A stretch of DNA of 64,000 bases from Camillea tinctor. Lineage: Eukaryota; Ascomycota; Sordariomycetes; Xylariales; Xylariaceae. Below the pieces are notes generated by a model, which saw nothing but the letters and a program-made list of their open reading frames with translations, made no database searches and was not told the origin of the DNA. Each line of letters starts with the position of its first letter. The stretch's first letter is position 1. The stretch lies in assembly GCA_022578605.1 (NCBI GenBank), contig MU394072.1, positions 310,001 to 374,000 of the forward strand, in the 5' to 3' direction. Below, piece after piece: positions 33,693-47,170 of the stretch. The translations under genes were made by a program, and so were the position numbers.

Positions 33693-36006
33693 ATGGATGA
33701 CTTTGGCCTAATTGCAAGGTTACGTCTTGTCCCGCAACCCCACGATAGTATTTTTCAAACTATCCGAGGGCATTCATGTTATAGGCGTCCGGTTACAGTT
33801 ACCTCCAGATCCTTTGGGTCAGACAGTACTCAAAGCGATCGATCCACAGAAGCTCCAGCCTCAGCAAACCCACCGCGTCTCTATCAAGACCAGCCTTATC
33901 TCGAATTGAGATTTAATAGTGATATGCAAACATCCCGTGGATTCACCTTCGGAAAGGGACAGGATTGTGATTTTACCATCAGCGGGAAAGGTATCAGCCA
34001 ATGCCATGCCGCACTTACATACCGGAAACGCGCCGATGGCTATTACCATCTGATCCTTAGAGATCTGAGCTCTAAGAAGGGGACCAAGGTCACGTATGAT
34101 GAGAAAGGAGACATACTAAGAAATAAATTCGATTGGATCGTAGGCGGAGATCCGGTCGTCGATAAGTGTAGCTGTATTGCTATTCATCTACATAACAACC
34201 GTCTATTCGCAGTTGAACCCCCTCCTGCTACATATTTTAGTTCGTCAACTTATATCAAAAACATCGAACGCTTTCTTCATGGAAACACAGAAATAGAAGA
34301 AGGCCGAGTCGGGAATGGCTTCCAACTCAACTACGACACTCATCATCCCGAAATCGTGTCACGTAGGCGACGCCTGGCTATAGACCAAAAACCCATTTGC
34401 CAGGGCGCATTCGGGATCGTAACTAGAGCATGGGATGTTAGCACTGGGCAGGAATATGCTCGCAAAACACCAATCTCAAAGAGGAGCGACGACAAGCTTT
34501 GGAAAAATGAGATCAATTTAATGCGGAGAGTTAAGCACGTATGTTCACTTCCTCATTGGATCAAAGTGGTTATTAACCCATGACTTTCCAGGATCACATT
34601 ATCAAGCTCCTTGACTGGAGCTTACCACCGTCCACAGAACTTCTCCTGGAATTCATGCCACTCGGAAATCTGCATAAGCAAAACGCAGAAATGGGAATCC
34701 TTCCAGGGGAGTGCTGTCAAATCAATTATCAGTGCTTGTCCGGTTTAAAATATCTCCACGATCAAGGGATTGCACATCGTGATATCAAACCAGAGAACAT
34801 CCTTGTCCAGAATCGGCACAACGAGGGCCTTGCTGAGTTCCTGTGGGTTAAGTTGTCTGACTTTGGATTATCTAAAGCAGGCAGTCTCAAGACATTCTGT
34901 GGGACATGTGACTATATGCCCCCTGAGATCTACCGTCGAAGAAGATATACGAATGCCGTTGATATATGGTCCCTCGGAGTCGTTGTTTTGGAATATTATG
35001 CCAAATTACCAACCAACAGTAGTTTTCATAGCTCTGGGACGTCCACAGATTTCAGTTGGTGCGACATGGTGGCGAGATATGCCTATAGTCGAAAAGATGA
35101 TGACCTGGGCTTGATACCTCTCCTACGGAGAATGCTGGTTATCGATCCGAAGCAGCGTATTAATGCAACAGAAGCTATCGAAGCAACACGCCAAATTTTG
35201 AACCAACATGTCCTTACAAATTCGACAGGAGTATCGAGTCTGAACAATCTAGTAGGTGGAAGCGCCACATATTACCAAACTTACGAAGAACCACTAGGAG
35301 AGGATACGGAGGACCAAGATGATGTGCGCGCCATAACTCCACATGTATGTGCCCAAGCATTGCTTTTATTCATATCCCTTTTATTTTTCATCCTGATATT
35401 CCTTTCTGACTCTAGACTAACCATCACCAGGTTTCAAACACATCTAGTAGTTCTAGACATTCGTCCAAATCCTCACAGGCCAAGTCAAAAACGAAACAGC
35501 CTCACAGCAGTCCAGGAGAATCAATCCCACAATACATGAGAGACGCGAATGTTTTCCACAGATTTATGGGCATGCACGTATCTAGAACGAGCACCAAGCC
35601 ACTGGCGCCGTTGCCTGAGGAAGTCTGGCAGAATCCATCTGGAATACAAGGCGGAGAGCGTACATTGATGGGCATACCGTCGGACTATACTTATACTCCA
35701 GGGGGTGCAAGCAGTTCGCTCGGTCCAGAATTACGGCGGCCGTACCATGCGGTGACAGGCCAAGAAGGCGATGCGGGACTTTTATACAGCAGACCGCTGC
35801 CTGTGTATAACGAGTCTGATGTGAGTCGCATCATTAGGACCGGTGATTTTGACATCAGTCTTCCGAACGAGGTAGAACACGGTTGGGAGGCATATAGTTC
35901 ATATCAGTCCAACCCTTCCAGCGATGGTACAGATCACAATCTACAACAAGAAGGAGATGGTGATGACGATGAGTTCGTTTACGTCCAAAGGACGGAATCT
36001 TATTAA
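33693..36006 (+). CDS. FHA-domain serine/threonine protein kinase (CHK2/RAD53-like architecture)
   Basis: Three exons: 33693-34538, 34592-35344 and 35431-36006 (introns 53 and 86 bp, GTATGT to CCAG in both), 724 residues. The FHA phosphothreonine-binding domain spans about residues 68-170, with conserved G87 (FTFGKGQ) and S102/H105 (ISQCH). The kinase domain runs from about 231 to 510: glycine loop GAFG at 238-241, probable ATP-anchoring K258 (YARK), catalytic H344-R345-D346 (HRDIKPEN), DFG 372-374, then a CGTCDYMPPE activation-segment end and DIWSLGVVVLEYY. All catalytic residues are present. The C-terminal ~210 residues are Ser/Pro-rich with an acidic end. FHA plus kinase is the layout of DNA-damage-checkpoint kinases, but ascomycetes also carry several divergent FHA kinases of unknown role, and I cannot say which this is. 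Confidence 0.88.
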
Positions 36007-37135
36007 CTAAGTACATTTCATTCACCGTCAAGCGCATCCATGGTGCGAAGGACGTTTAGGGTTCCTGTATAATTATACCTTTCCTCGATATCGAATGGCT
36101 GTATTCTCACTGGTACAAATTTTTATATGTACTTGAGTTACCTGGGATTTATGAAGCTTATTTACTTGCGAGGTAATCGGCGTTGGTAACGGGTTTCCTA
36201 CTTAGGATCACGGAGGTGTTGCTTGGGAGGGCCCGTAGGTACCTATTTATCACCACTAAAATGTAAGACTTATGGTAGCTTGTTGAATTATAAAAGCGCG
36301 TGAACCACTAAAAAGGTCAGTTTAGAGGTTGTTGTTAGTGCTGGGAAATGCTTTAGCTGCCTAGGTACCTAGGTAGGCACTCATCAAGTAATTAACCCCT
36401 CTGAAGCACGAGCAGCACAAGCTAAAAGATAGTTACCCCTTCAATTCTACATACCAATCAATGATTTTCAAAGGAATGAGATGCAAAACAAAACTCATAA
36501 GAAATAAAGTCTTAACAAGAACTAGCTTGTTTTCCTTCCGTATTTATCTACTCAACCTAGTGTACTTTAATATTTCATAACCAAAATCTAGTCCTTAGTA
36601 ACTCTTCATGAGAATATTGATATATAATTCATAAGAGTCTAAGGCTAAACGGCTGATTTGCCTCTATTCACCAGTCGGTCCTTGCCGCCTGTGCGGGCCA
36701 CCTCCTAGGTTAGTTAAGTGTCTTATCTTCAACCCGGTGAATATAGAAGCCTGAGTACATACCACAGGCTCTTTGGTCTTGGCGACCAGCCAAGTCGACA
36801 GGGTAAAAGACAGGAATTACCAGCTTGGGAAGGAGACAAGACGACCAAGAACCTCCAAGATGCCCGCTTGTCGTGACCTTCCCCGCTCGGCATGAGATGC
36901 AATTAGAGATCGTGCATACATACGAGCACGTTCGGATCACGCAAGGAAATAAATATGTATCGCGATAAGACAATTTATATTTATGGCCCGGCGTTCCTGG
37001 GTTCGTGGTTCTTTTAAACTCATTCCTCGCCAGTTGGAGTTGAACTGCTCAGTGTAGTTTTGGGTTTGGATCAATCAGGTAGTCTTCACCAATTGGATTT
37101 ACCAAGTCCAGTGTAAGACGCCAAATTCCCCCCAA
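36007..37135. other. Intergenic region, FHA kinase to DPP IV
   Basis: This is the 3' flank of the FHA kinase and the promoter of DPP IV. It includes CCTAGGTACCTAGGTAGG at about 36360-36377, another of the TAGG-type tracts of this genome. No gene is supported. Confidence 0.5.
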
Positions 37136-39490
37136 ATGGCGAATCGTCGGTTCCTCGTTGGAGCGGTGGCAGCGGCTATAGCCCTGCAGCAACACCTAGC
37201 GCTCGCTATTGAGCCACCGCGACAACCGCACCAGCCCACGGGCAATGGCGAAAAGATATTAACTTGGAACGAGACCATGGTGAGCAACCCGTTCGGTGCG
37301 AGCTCGATATCCGTGAACTGGCTTTCGGGTGGGGAGGATGGGCAGTACATCTATGCCGGCAACGACGGCGCATTGGTGCTCGAGAATTTCATTACTGGCG
37401 AGAGCTCGACCTTCGTGGCCGCGGATCTGATCCCTGCCGACACCTACGATTACTGGATTCGACCGGATTTGGCTAAGGTGCTGTTTGCGACCAATTACAC
37501 CAAACAGTATCGCCACTCTTACTTTTCCGACTATTCGGTACTGGATGTGGCCTCTGGTACCGTGACGCCCCTTGTCGACGACCAAGTCGGCGATATTCAG
37601 TATGCTGAACTTGCACCTGCGGGCGACGCCATCGCATTCGTGCGTGGGAACAACCTGTACTTGAGCAAAAACGGCAGTGTGTCGCAGATCACAGATGATG
37701 GGTCCCCTGACCTATTCCACGGCGTGCCTGACTGGGTGTATGAAGAGGAGATATTCGGAACCCGGTCAGCACTATGGTTCTCACCCGACGGAGAGGTCCT
37801 GGCCTACTTAAGCTTCAACGAGACGGGTGTCGAGACCTTCACGGTCCAGTACTTCATGGATAATATGGAAGTCGCCCCGGTATATCCCCGTGAGCTTGAG
37901 CTGCGGTACCCCAAGGTTGGCACCACGAACCCTACGGTATCTCTGACGCTCCTTTTCGTTGAGAGTGAAGAAAAACATGAGGTACCCATCGATGCTTATG
38001 AGCCGGATGATTTGATCATCGGAGAGGTTGCGTGGCTCACAGCAGAGCATAGCAGCGTCATTTACCGTGCCTTTAACCGGGTGCAGGATACGTCAAAGCA
38101 CGTTCGCGTGGATGTCGGTGAAACCGTTACGTCGGAAGTGGTGAGGGAAACGGACGGCACGGATGGCTGGCTTGATAACAATCTTGCTATACAATACGTC
38201 GGTCCTATTAACGGCTCCACGGGTAATTATTACGTAGATCTCTCGGATGAGTCTGGTTGGCAGCACATATATCTATATGCGACCGATGGATCGAGCGCGA
38301 TACCACTTACGGAGGGGGAATGGGAGGTAGTTAGCATATTAAAGACCGATGCGGAACGGGAGTTGATCTATTTCACCTCGACACAAGGCGATAGTACCGA
38401 GCGTCATATTTACTCGGTCTCATACTCTACTCGGGAAATCAAACCCCTGGTCGATGATACTGTACCGGCTTACTGGAGCGCCTCGTTCTCCTCTGGCGGT
38501 GGATATTACATCCTCAGCTACCGAGGTCCGGATGTGCCGTACCAGGAGCTATATGCTGCAAATGACACAGCCACGCCGCTGCGCACTCTCACCTCAAACG
38601 AAGATCTCTGGAATAAGCTTCAGGAGTACAATCTCCCGAACGTGACGTATTTCACGCTTGAACACCCCGACGGGTACAGCCTAAATGTGAAAGAGGTCCT
38701 GCCGCCGAACTTCGACCCAGCTAAGAAGTATCCCGTGCTTTTCACGCCGTACGGTGGGCCAGGCTCCCAGGAGGTCTCCAAGGCCTTTGATACGCCGGGG
38801 TGGAGCACATACATCTCCTCCGACCCGGAGCTCGAGTTCATCACGTACACGGTAGATAACCGGGGCACGGGATACCAAGGACGCGAGTACCGCTCGCTAG
38901 TAGCCTCGCACCTAGGCGAGTTCGAGGCGGAAGATCAAATCTGGGCAGCCCAGGAGCTCGCATCGCGCAACCCGTTCATCGACGCCGGCAAAGTGGGCAT
39001 ATTCGGGTGGTCGTACGGGGGGTACCTATCAGCGAAGGTCGTGGAGGCGGACTCGGGCGTCTTCACGCTGGGCCTCATCGTCGCGCCCGTGAGCGACTGG
39101 CGCTTCTACGACAGCATGTACACGGAGCGGTACATGAAGACGCCCCAGCTCAACGCCGACGGGTACAACCGCACCGCCGTGCGCGGCACCCAGGGGTTCC
39201 AGCACATCGCCGGCGGGTTTGCGATCCTGCACGGCACGGGGGATGATAACGTGCACTACCAGAACACGGCCGCGCTCGTGGACTTGCTGGTGGGCGCGGG
39301 CGTGCCCCCCGCGAAGATGGAGTGGCGCGCCTTCACGGATAGCGATCATAGCATTAATTACCACGGCGCGCACATGTACGTGTATAAGTACCTCACTGAG
39401 CTGCTGTTCCGCGAGAAGATCCGGAGCGGCGAGGGCTTGGCGCACCAGTGGACGAAGAGGGGAGCTGAGAAGCAGTGGTTGGCGGGATGA
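37136..39490 (+). CDS. dpp4: Dipeptidyl peptidase IV (secreted S9B prolyl dipeptidase)
   Basis: Single-exon frame of 784 residues. DPP IV removes X-Pro or X-Ala dipeptides from N-termini of peptides; secreted fungal forms help digest external protein. Seen here: a signal peptide ([19 protein letters not shown], cut near ALA/IEPP); an N-terminal beta-propeller region (~50-520) with the substrate N-terminus-binding double Glu in the motif [10 protein letters not shown]; and a C-terminal alpha/beta-hydrolase domain with nucleophile S626 (GWSYGGY), acid D703 (GTGDDNVH) and H738 ([10 protein letters not shown]). The order and spacing match the S9B triad. There are many N-glycosylation sequons and no C-terminal anchor, so secretion rather than vacuolar-membrane location is likely. 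GC content rises visibly toward the 3' end. Length is slightly above that usual for secreted fungal DPP IV. High confidence. Confidence 0.96.
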   Translation: MANRRFLVGAVAAAIALQQHLALAIEPPRQPHQPTGNGEKILTWNETMVSNPFGASSISVNWLSGGEDGQYIYAGNDGALVLENFITGESSTFVAADLIPADTYDYWIRPDLAKVLFATNYTKQYRHSYFSDYSVLDVASGTVTPLVDDQVGDIQYAELAPAGDAIAFVRGNNLYLSKNGSVSQITDDGSPDLFHGVPDWVYEEEIFGTRSALWFSPDGEVLAYLSFNETGVETFTVQYFMDNMEVAPVYPRELELRYPKVGTTNPTVSLTLLFVESEEKHEVPIDAYEPDDLIIGEVAWLTAEHSSVIYRAFNRVQDTSKHVRVDVGETVTSEVVRETDGTDGWLDNNLAIQYVGPINGSTGNYYVDLSDESGWQHIYLYATDGSSAIPLTEGEWEVVSILKTDAERELIYFTSTQGDSTERHIYSVSYSTREIKPLVDDTVPAYWSASFSSGGGYYILSYRGPDVPYQELYAANDTATPLRTLTSNEDLWNKLQEYNLPNVTYFTLEHPDGYSLNVKEVLPPNFDPAKKYPVLFTPYGGPGSQEVSKAFDTPGWSTYISSDPELEFITYTVDNRGTGYQGREYRSLVASHLGEFEAEDQIWAAQELASRNPFIDAGKVGIFGWSYGGYLSAKVVEADSGVFTLGLIVAPVSDWRFYDSMYTERYMKTPQLNADGYNRTAVRGTQGFQHIAGGFAILHGTGDDNVHYQNTAALVDLLVGAGVPPAKMEWRAFTDSDHSINYHGAHMYVYKYLTELLFREKIRSGEGLAHQWTKRGAEKQWLAG

Positions 39491-39795
39491 GTTAGTTGGT
39501 GGGTTATTTGGATACCTAGGTAGCTATTTGGGTATATGTGAGCGTTAATAGTGAAGCTTAATACATAATAAATGCCATCATAATGTTGACCTGAGGGTAT
39601 CTATCCACCTTAACGAGAGAGTTCCGTGTACATATGAACAGGTTTTGACAATGACCTGGAAACCGACACATCTTACTCCAAACCATCTATCTGTAGAGCG
39701 CCTATCCGTCTATGGGGTATATTGCACGCCCTTATTCCCCCCTTCTAGAAAATCCCCCCGTTGTAAACCAAATCCTTGCTACTATCCCCACCATC
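39491..39795. other. Short convergent intergenic region
   Basis: This is the 3' flank shared by DPP IV (+) and the vWA-like gene (-). CCTAGGTAGC-type words appear at about 39514-39523. No gene is seen. Confidence 0.5.
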
Positions 39796-41015
39796 CTACA
39801 CAGCCATCTTATCAATGGACCTCTTCACCGCGCCCAAAATAGTCTTCAGCAGCGCGCCGGGCGACAGCTCTCCGGGCCCACCCGTCCACGTCACCGTGTC
39901 GACGATGTCGCGCACCCCCTCCTCGCTGTGCAGCTGCCGGTCCAGCGTCTGCAGCGCCAGCGTGGCCTCGGGCTCGCGCCCCACCTGGAAGAACTGGATG
40001 CCGAGCTGGTACGGCGGCGCGCCGAGCTGGTCCAGCTCCCGCGCCGCCTTCACCAGCGTGTAGTACGGCGTCGTCTTGTCCATGATGCCCGACGTGACCA
40101 CGATCAGGTTCAGCGGCCGCATGCGCTGCCCCGTCTCCGACAGCTCGTCCTTGTAGTCCTCGACGTAGTCCTCGAGGATGGAGCGCAGGCGACGGTCCAC
40201 TGGGCGGTTGCACGGTTAGTAAGAGCAAAGAGGTATTTGCAGGTAGATTACCTAGGTGGGTGATGAATAGATAGTTCCTGGGGTTATCACGTACTGCGAC
40301 ACTTGCCCTTGGGCTCGGCCTTCGCGAACACAGCTTCCACGTTGTCCTCCAGCTCGAGGTTGCCAGTGGCGGTGACCACGCCCGTGTACCCGCGCCGGCC
40401 CGTTATCAGGTACTCGAGGGGCCAGTAGTTGATGAACTCGATGTCGATGCCGTTAGGGTCGTACATAGTCAGGACGGGCGCGATTATGTCGAGGATCTGC
40501 TTCACCTCGGTCCAGTGCTCCTCCATATGGGCCGAGTCGTCGATCAGCAGCATCGTGTTGAAATGTCTTAGCGCGGCGCAGGGATCTTCGCTCTCCCGGA
40601 AGCTCTCGACCAGCGTCTCGACGCCGTAGGGGCTGGCGGGCTCGTGCTGGTCGGTGACGAGAGTGAGGGTGGCGGAGGAAGAAGGCATGCGCGGCGGCAG
40701 CGGCTTTCGCTTCTTCCTGGGCACGCGCAGCGGCTCGGGCACCAAGTGCGAGTCGGGCACGTGTCGCGGCTCGTACATCCATGATTCCTTCTCCGGCACA
40801 TGCGGCCGCTCGGGCACGTCGCCGGGACCTGTGGGAATCGTCGACTCGAGCGGGTAAGGGAGAGCAAGTGCTTGCTCTTTGGGTTGGGTGAGGTGGTTAG
40901 CTCATTTTCTTTTTCTTTCATTTCCCGTAGCTCCCCCCAAATTGAGCAAATGGGAGGAGAATACAGGAAGGGGAGAGAAGCGCGTACCATAGTAAGATGG
41001 ACGGGTCCACTCCAT
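39796..41015 (-). CDS. von Willebrand factor A-like domain protein
   Basis: Three-exon model on the minus strand: 41015-40988 (28 nt), 40828-40295 and 40199-39796; introns 159 bp (GTACGC to CCACAG) and 95 bp (GTACGT to GCCCAG), giving 321 residues. The small first exon gives MEWTRPSYYG and joins in frame to PGDVPERPHVPE. The two larger frames on their own lack a proper ATG, which is why it was needed. From about residue 98 a vWA-like fold appears: NTMLLIDDSAHM with D106/S108 (MIDAS-like DxS, the third position being His instead of the usual Ser), a helix EEHWTEVKQILDIIAPVL, DIEFINYW, and after the second intron NLIVVTSGIMD. Fungal relatives are cytosolic proteins of unknown partner, and the incomplete MIDAS may weaken metal binding. 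Convergent with DPP IV. Confidence 0.8.
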
Positions 41016-44000
41016 AATAATTAAATGTTAGTTGTATATACGATTCGAAGCTTTTAAAAGTTTCTGCTAGGTTAAGTTTGTTTCAATATATAGGTGTAGA
41101 TATATATATTGATGTTTGTTTGATGTTGTTTAGATGAGATAGTTAAGTAGTGTTATCTGCAGCCTTTTTTTATGTTTTTTTTATAAGAGGAAGAAATGTT
41201 AGTTAAATATTACTCCAGCTCGTTCTTTGTTCATCTACATAGCCTTCGCCAGCTTTAGCCTTTATGCGCCTACTAAACCAGGTTCTCACCAATCACGCTT
41301 CGCTATTATTTTGAGTCACCAGGTTCATCCCAACTGATTGACTAAAGGATCACCTATCGAATTTAATACATCGTGGCCCAGGGGCTGTCATAGTGAGGCT
41401 GTTCATAAGTTGACGTCACTGCAAAAAAGCCCAAGCAGCGTTGCTTGTCTTGTAAGAATGTAATAAGGGCTGTCATTATATTAATTGGCTCTATTCCTGC
41501 AACTTCGTACGCTGAAGATTGAGGATATCGGCACGGAAAACAACTCGCAGCATAAGAAGTGAATTGGTTGGTGCAGTAAGCTTGCTCAACCCAGCCAAAG
41601 CTAACTCACCGCATTGCTATCAATAGTATGTATTGTACAATAATATTTTGTTGTGTGTTATTAAAAGAAGCACTAAACCCAGACCTATAATATCATTATG
41701 CATTGGCAAGCCTATCATCTAGTATGAATTCTCCTCCCCCGGTCTTCAAGTCCACTATACTGTTAGTTGCTTTACTTAAACTCTCTAAGCGCCCTCCTAT
41801 AATCCCGTCCAAGTTAGGCCATGTGCATTATCTCGATTACCAACAACTTCGAGATTCTTCGCTCCATTACTAAGACTTCAACTAAGAGCCTTGAAATAAT
41901 GTCAGGTTCTAGCAATATATGAATTGCGACTCAGCAACACCCAAGCCCCTCTAAATTATGTACCCGCGCCTCATCCCGGACGAGCACGGGCTCTCTATGG
42001 GAGGCTATGGCCATCCTCAAATACAGAACCTATCAGGAGCGGTGTGCTGGATCGTTGGGTACAAGGTACATAGTACGTACTTAGTCAGGGAACCAAAGAA
42101 GCGTTCGATGTATGAGTAACGGATTAAAGGTATATAGCTGTAGTTCTCGATACTCTCCCGTACTGTTAACAACATGGTGATTACCTAAGTTTCAGCTATA
42201 AATCTCGTGACAAAGCTATTTACAACTCCTAGAAGATTATAACAAGCATCAGGAAGGCTTGTATAGCGCGGGAATCGAGGCAAAATATGGCAACCCCAAT
42301 CGCGTCCTCGACGCCTCCCTGCTCGAGGCTTAAACAGCTGAAGAGCTTGTAAGCAGTCTATGCCGGTATATCCGTCGAGATCCCCGCCGCTTTCACGGAA
42401 GAGCTTGTCGCGCCTGTTGGGCGCAAACGTCAAAGCCGTCCTGACGGAACGCGATGATGGGGAAGCCCGGATATGAATGCCGTTTGGTGTGCTCGTGCTA
42501 CACCGCTGGTTATCATCGCCTCATATGCTGGCCCCAATAACCGCGGATTGAAGATGAATCGTCAACGGCTCCGGCCCTATGCCTTATTAAATTACCTATT
42601 GGGAGTACACTTTAATGATGAAGAGGGCCATAGAGCTGGAAAGGCTATTGGCAGTTAATGCGAAGTAGGGCTGTTGAGCGTCGTGTGAGGACTTGAGGGT
42701 GTGGGTGCTGGATACACCTTATCCACCTATCTTCAAGACACAAGAGTAATGGACTGCATGTCGTTCGGAGGACCTGTCTGCGTTAAGACATTGCTGAATG
42801 AAGTAGTATAGGCCGTGGGTCCTATTAGCCAATTTGTGGCCAAGTAGGGATGCCCTTGGTGCACAATTAAGCGCTGGTAGGTTTCGTACAGATAGACGAT
42901 GCTAGCTATTCCATACTACTTGTAGAAAAAATAGTGCTTAGTATGGGATATCTATCAAGCACTCAATAACCAATGGAGAATACTTTGGGATAGCTCTGAG
43001 CTATCAACCTTCTTGAGGTTCATTTCAATCAATATGTGATGATTGAATGCCTAGGTATCACTAGTGATATATCCCAACCAGCTACCTATTACAGTGCATC
43101 GTCATCGAGCTGAAGAACCCCTAGGCAGATAACTAAAGAGCAGCTCAAGACCTATTTTTCATTTGACCAGTATATCATCCCTAGATCTCAAGAACTATGG
43201 ACTGCGGAACTAAAATAGTTTTCGCGGCCCGAGTCGTAACTTATCGGGAGCATCCGTTGCGCCCTCGACATGAACTAGTGTAGTAAGTATCCGCCAGGGC
43301 GTTAAACAATCCCCTCAGATCACGGACACATCTCAATCCATGCGTTTCTATCTATTCTGAATGAGTCTGCTCAATAACAATGTGACTTTGATCCCACTAT
43401 TGTATGCATTGAATCAACTTGATACCAACAAACCCATCTAACACGATTCATAACCCCTAGATCCCATTGCCCCTGCTCTAACATTATATGACTTCGATGG
43501 ACCCGAGGATGAGGAACCGTCCAGATTGCCCGGGGGTTTAAGCCTTCAAAGAGGGGCGACCAACGTCTCGTAGGCGCCAAGCGAAGACCCGTCGATAAGA
43601 TGGTTGGTAACCCCTGGTCGGAGAGTGACCTATCAAGCCTATAACTGCAGTTACCAGGAAAATAGAAAGCTATGTTATGCTTCTGATTGGTACTTATAGT
43701 GTGGGTGAAACGGCAGAAACCATTCGTGGCAGTGCTATTCAAATGCCAATCCCTGAGCCCCCTTCAAGATGGATATCGTTGTAGTGTAATTACCCATAAT
43801 CTAAGGTCAGGCTGCGATGTGGCACAGATAGCAGGACGCCCCTCTTCTTGTTGATACATATAATATGAACGCAGGAAATTGACTCGATGTTCCGTATAGA
43901 ACACCCCCATATAGTATTACCTATGTGTTCACTTCTCACTTCTAAGTCACAAGCCGCAGCTCAGTCTTGCTATGAGCTCAGGGGCCACCCAAAAGCTCCA

Positions 44001-44023
44001 CGGCCTGGTGCGAATTATTAATT
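41016..44023. other. Intergenic, about 3 kb between divergent genes
   Basis: The vWA-like and HET genes point away from this region. 41,040-41,230 is AT-rich with TATATATA runs. A more GC-rich island at about 42,280-42,560 has open frames on both strands (42185-42433 minus is the longest), without recognisable motifs; it could be a worn gene remnant. The rest is unremarkable. Confidence 0.45.
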
Positions 44024-46367
44024 ATGCTCTGCAATGTTTGCCGTGAAGGGCTGGAAGGAATATGGGATCCAGACCGAACAAAGCGTCTCGGGAAACTTGA
44101 AGACTTTTCTGAGATTATAGATATTCAGTTTCAAGACCCCGAGGAAATAGGTGAGTGATAGCATTCTCGACCAGCGATTCGGGATCACGTCATCTCTCTA
44201 AGTCCATGAAAATATCTCGTTATCCGGATATCTAACATTCCTATACCTAGATAATGTAACCCTTCTAGAAGTGGAAAACTACGTTTTCGGCCATCACACA
44301 AGCTATGATTCTCTTCTACGGTCTAAAAGGCAGGGCTGTGTCGCATGTAACACATTTGGGGAATCGAATGACGCCGATGACTTGAATCTGACCTTCGCTG
44401 CCTTTGGGTACTATTCTGTGTTTTGTATCGGTCTAGAGAGAAAAGATCTCTATCCTCGGCCATTAATGCTCATATACACAGGGGATCCTATAGAAGAGAT
44501 ACCTATTGAAATGATACCGCACGATAGTAAGTCAAGATACTCGTTCATCAACCGGTTCTGGGTGTGGCTACAAGAAGAACATATGGTAACATTTTATCCT
44601 ATCTCACCAGCCAAAGATTTCATGAACTCAGCTCTCTCAACATCGACTGCATCCCCTGAGACTTGGACTTTGGTGCAGAACTGGTTGAATGAATGTCTTT
44701 CCAAACACGAAGCATGTCATGCTCGTTTTATGCGCCTGGGCCCAAAGGATGGCTCCTTGTTCTGCCCTACGCGATTACTCGAGCTTCAAACCCCCCCTCC
44801 TCTTCCGATCCCACCTCACCTCCGTTCAAATAAATGGCCAGAGCTTACATCTACATATTTCCGTCTCGTTGACAATACTCAATATCCCGCCAATGTCAAA
44901 TACGTAACCTTGAGCCATTGCTGGGGCCCCGGGCCCGCTCACGAAAAACTTCGCCTGATAAAGTCCACCGAGAGCAAGCTGCGCAAGGGAATGCCTGTAT
45001 CGGACTTACCACGGACCTTCCGCGATGCTTTCGAAATCGTATCCCGCCTTGGGGTGCGGTACCTGTGGATCGACCGGCTTTGCATCGTTCAAGACTCGGC
45101 GGCTGACTGGGCCGCTGAGGCCGGGACCATGAAGGGGGTGTATCGAGGGGGGTTCCTCAACATCGCCGCGCTAGGGGCAGCAGACGACGAGTTCGGCTGC
45201 TTCGTTGAGCGCGACCCGAAGATCGTGGGACCGGGTCTAGTGAACCTAAGGCCCAAAGACAGATTACCAATGTACTATCGGCATCCGGACGAGGCGACCA
45301 AAGGGTGGAAAACAGCATTCTCGAGTGGCCCGCTTATCGGGCGGGCATGGGTCCTTCAGGAGCGCCTTCTCGCCACGCGTAATCTGTATTTTGGCCGGAG
45401 CCAGGTCTTCTGGGAGTGCTGCTCGAATACGTGCTGTGAGACATTACCCACGGGACCACTTGTGAAGACCCATGCCCTAGCGAAGGATACAGAAGCTGGC
45501 TCCAAATACTCCAAGGTAATGGAGGGGCTCTATTCCGCTTGGAAATCACTAATTGATGTGGAAAACACCGCCGGCGGGCCTAGTAGCGACCCATTAGTAA
45601 GTCTCATGGGCGAATGGTCGAAAACTGTCAATATATACAGCAGTTGTCACTTATCTTTCACGGATGACAAGCTCATAGCTGTCTCGGGACTTGCCGAAGA
45701 TATGCGCAGTAAGCTCAAGGTCCTGAATCCAGATTATGGCGATTACATTGCCGGCATGTGGAGAGTAAGCTTACCGAGATGTCTAATGTGGACCGTGATG
45801 GGCCCAAGCGAACGACCAACGCCGTATCGCGCGCCGTCATGGTCCTGGGCATCAGTAAAGGGGGTTATCAGTTTCCCTAAAATCAATACTGGCGATTGCC
45901 TTGTCAGTGTTGATACCGTGGAGATCATAAATAAAGGAGATGGCGTTACCGGACAGGTCATCGGCGGCCTGATCACGCTTCGGGGACCGCTTTGCATATC
46001 AAGAGGCGCCCGCCGGTCGAGGACGAGCAGTTCTTTATATAATCGCCACATTGCACGGCAGCTTCACCACCTCGATACCGACGAACTTCTTGATCTTCCA
46101 TTTAATAGCATTGATATTCACTTCGATGCCTCGGACGATCAATATGACGAGGTAACCCTCCTACTATTTTGGTCCTGGAGCAGCCCTATGCCGGTTATGG
46201 ACACTATTCATGGACTGGCGCTGGTCCGATCCGGGGGGTCCCGCAGCTCTTACCTTCGTGTAGGATGTGTGAAAATAACTGTTTATTTTGACGAGGAAGA
46301 CGAGAGAGACGACTGTGTCTCTCGTTTCTTAAAAGACTGCTCAGTTCAGACGATTGAAGTTGTATAG
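44024..46367 (+). CDS. HET-domain (heterokaryon incompatibility) protein
   Basis: Two exons: 44024-44150 and 44251-46367, intron 100 bp (GTGAGT to CCTAG), 747 residues. An alternative acceptor at 44268 is also in frame and would drop six residues. HET domains are TIR-like modules that trigger cell death when incompatible fungal cells fuse. Seen here: an N-terminal Cys pair (MLCNVCREGLEG) followed by DSLLRSKRQGCVAC, typical of the sub-group with a leader before HET; and the HET domain from about residue 259 (YVTLSHCWG) through LPRTFRDAFEIVSRLGVRYL and WIDRLCIVQDS to about 370 (FLNIAAL). The long C-terminal region carries the usual GRAWVLQERLLATRNLYFG and YRAPSWSWASVKG motifs. It is apparently intact. 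The trigger partner is unknown, and no adjacent NLR or SNARE partner is present; the NACHT/ankyrin relic lies ~28 kb away. Confidence 0.93.
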
Positions 46368-47170
46368 ACTTCTCACAAGTCTCGAAGCTCGAAATATTAT
46401 TCTACCCTAACATATTTCCTAGATACCGGAATTCGATGTATCTAGTCAGAGTCAACGTTTACATCATATCGAAACGTAGTGGTCCATAAAAAGTTCAGAT
46501 CGGCATCACGATGCTCACCAACAAACTCAAGAGATTTAATCCCTCATACTCTACTTCAGTCTCAACTGCAAGCATACTGATGCCAACGCCCAATTCGCGG
46601 TGTGGTAGCAGTTACGTTGTTAGATGAATTACTATATAAATTACACATATGTGAAGCCCCTAATTCTGATATCGTGCATTCGGTATCTCTGCGCTATTTT
46701 CATATTCCTCGCGGGGTAGTTGATAGCATTGGCGTAAACTCCCTCGCTGCTCGGACTCAGGATACGGGCCTGCCGCGGACCTTCTCGAACCCTCAAGTCA
46801 CGAAAAAAAAAATCACTAGTGCACAAGGATGAAGTCACCTCCTCAATCATTTTGCAATTGTCAAATACTGAGATTTAGTGGTCAATGTTTGATCCGAGGA
46901 TCAAAATTATCCATTGACACCACACTGAAGATAACACCGTAAGCGCATCCTTGGATGCGTATTATCAGGTCCTTAGGACACATTATGTTACATGAGTGGA
47001 AAGAACTTGCGCCGCCGCCGGGGGGTTATAGTTGAAGCCATCCAAGCTATCTATCACAATATCCCACACGCCTTGTACAAAACTTGAAAAGGAAGACAAA
47101 AATGCGCAGGGGGAGCTGCTGCTGGAGGAAGTATTGGACCAGATGCGGATATGCTGGCGGGAGAGTTTCA
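46368..47170. other. Convergent intergenic region
   Basis: This is the 3' flank shared by the HET gene (+) and the four-exon minus gene. Short frames only; no RNA gene or repeat is recognised. Confidence 0.5.

Noticed and set aside
42185..42433. 82-codon minus-strand frame in a GC-richer island
   Set aside because: Competing frames exist on both strands with no family signal. At most it is an unreadable gene remnant.
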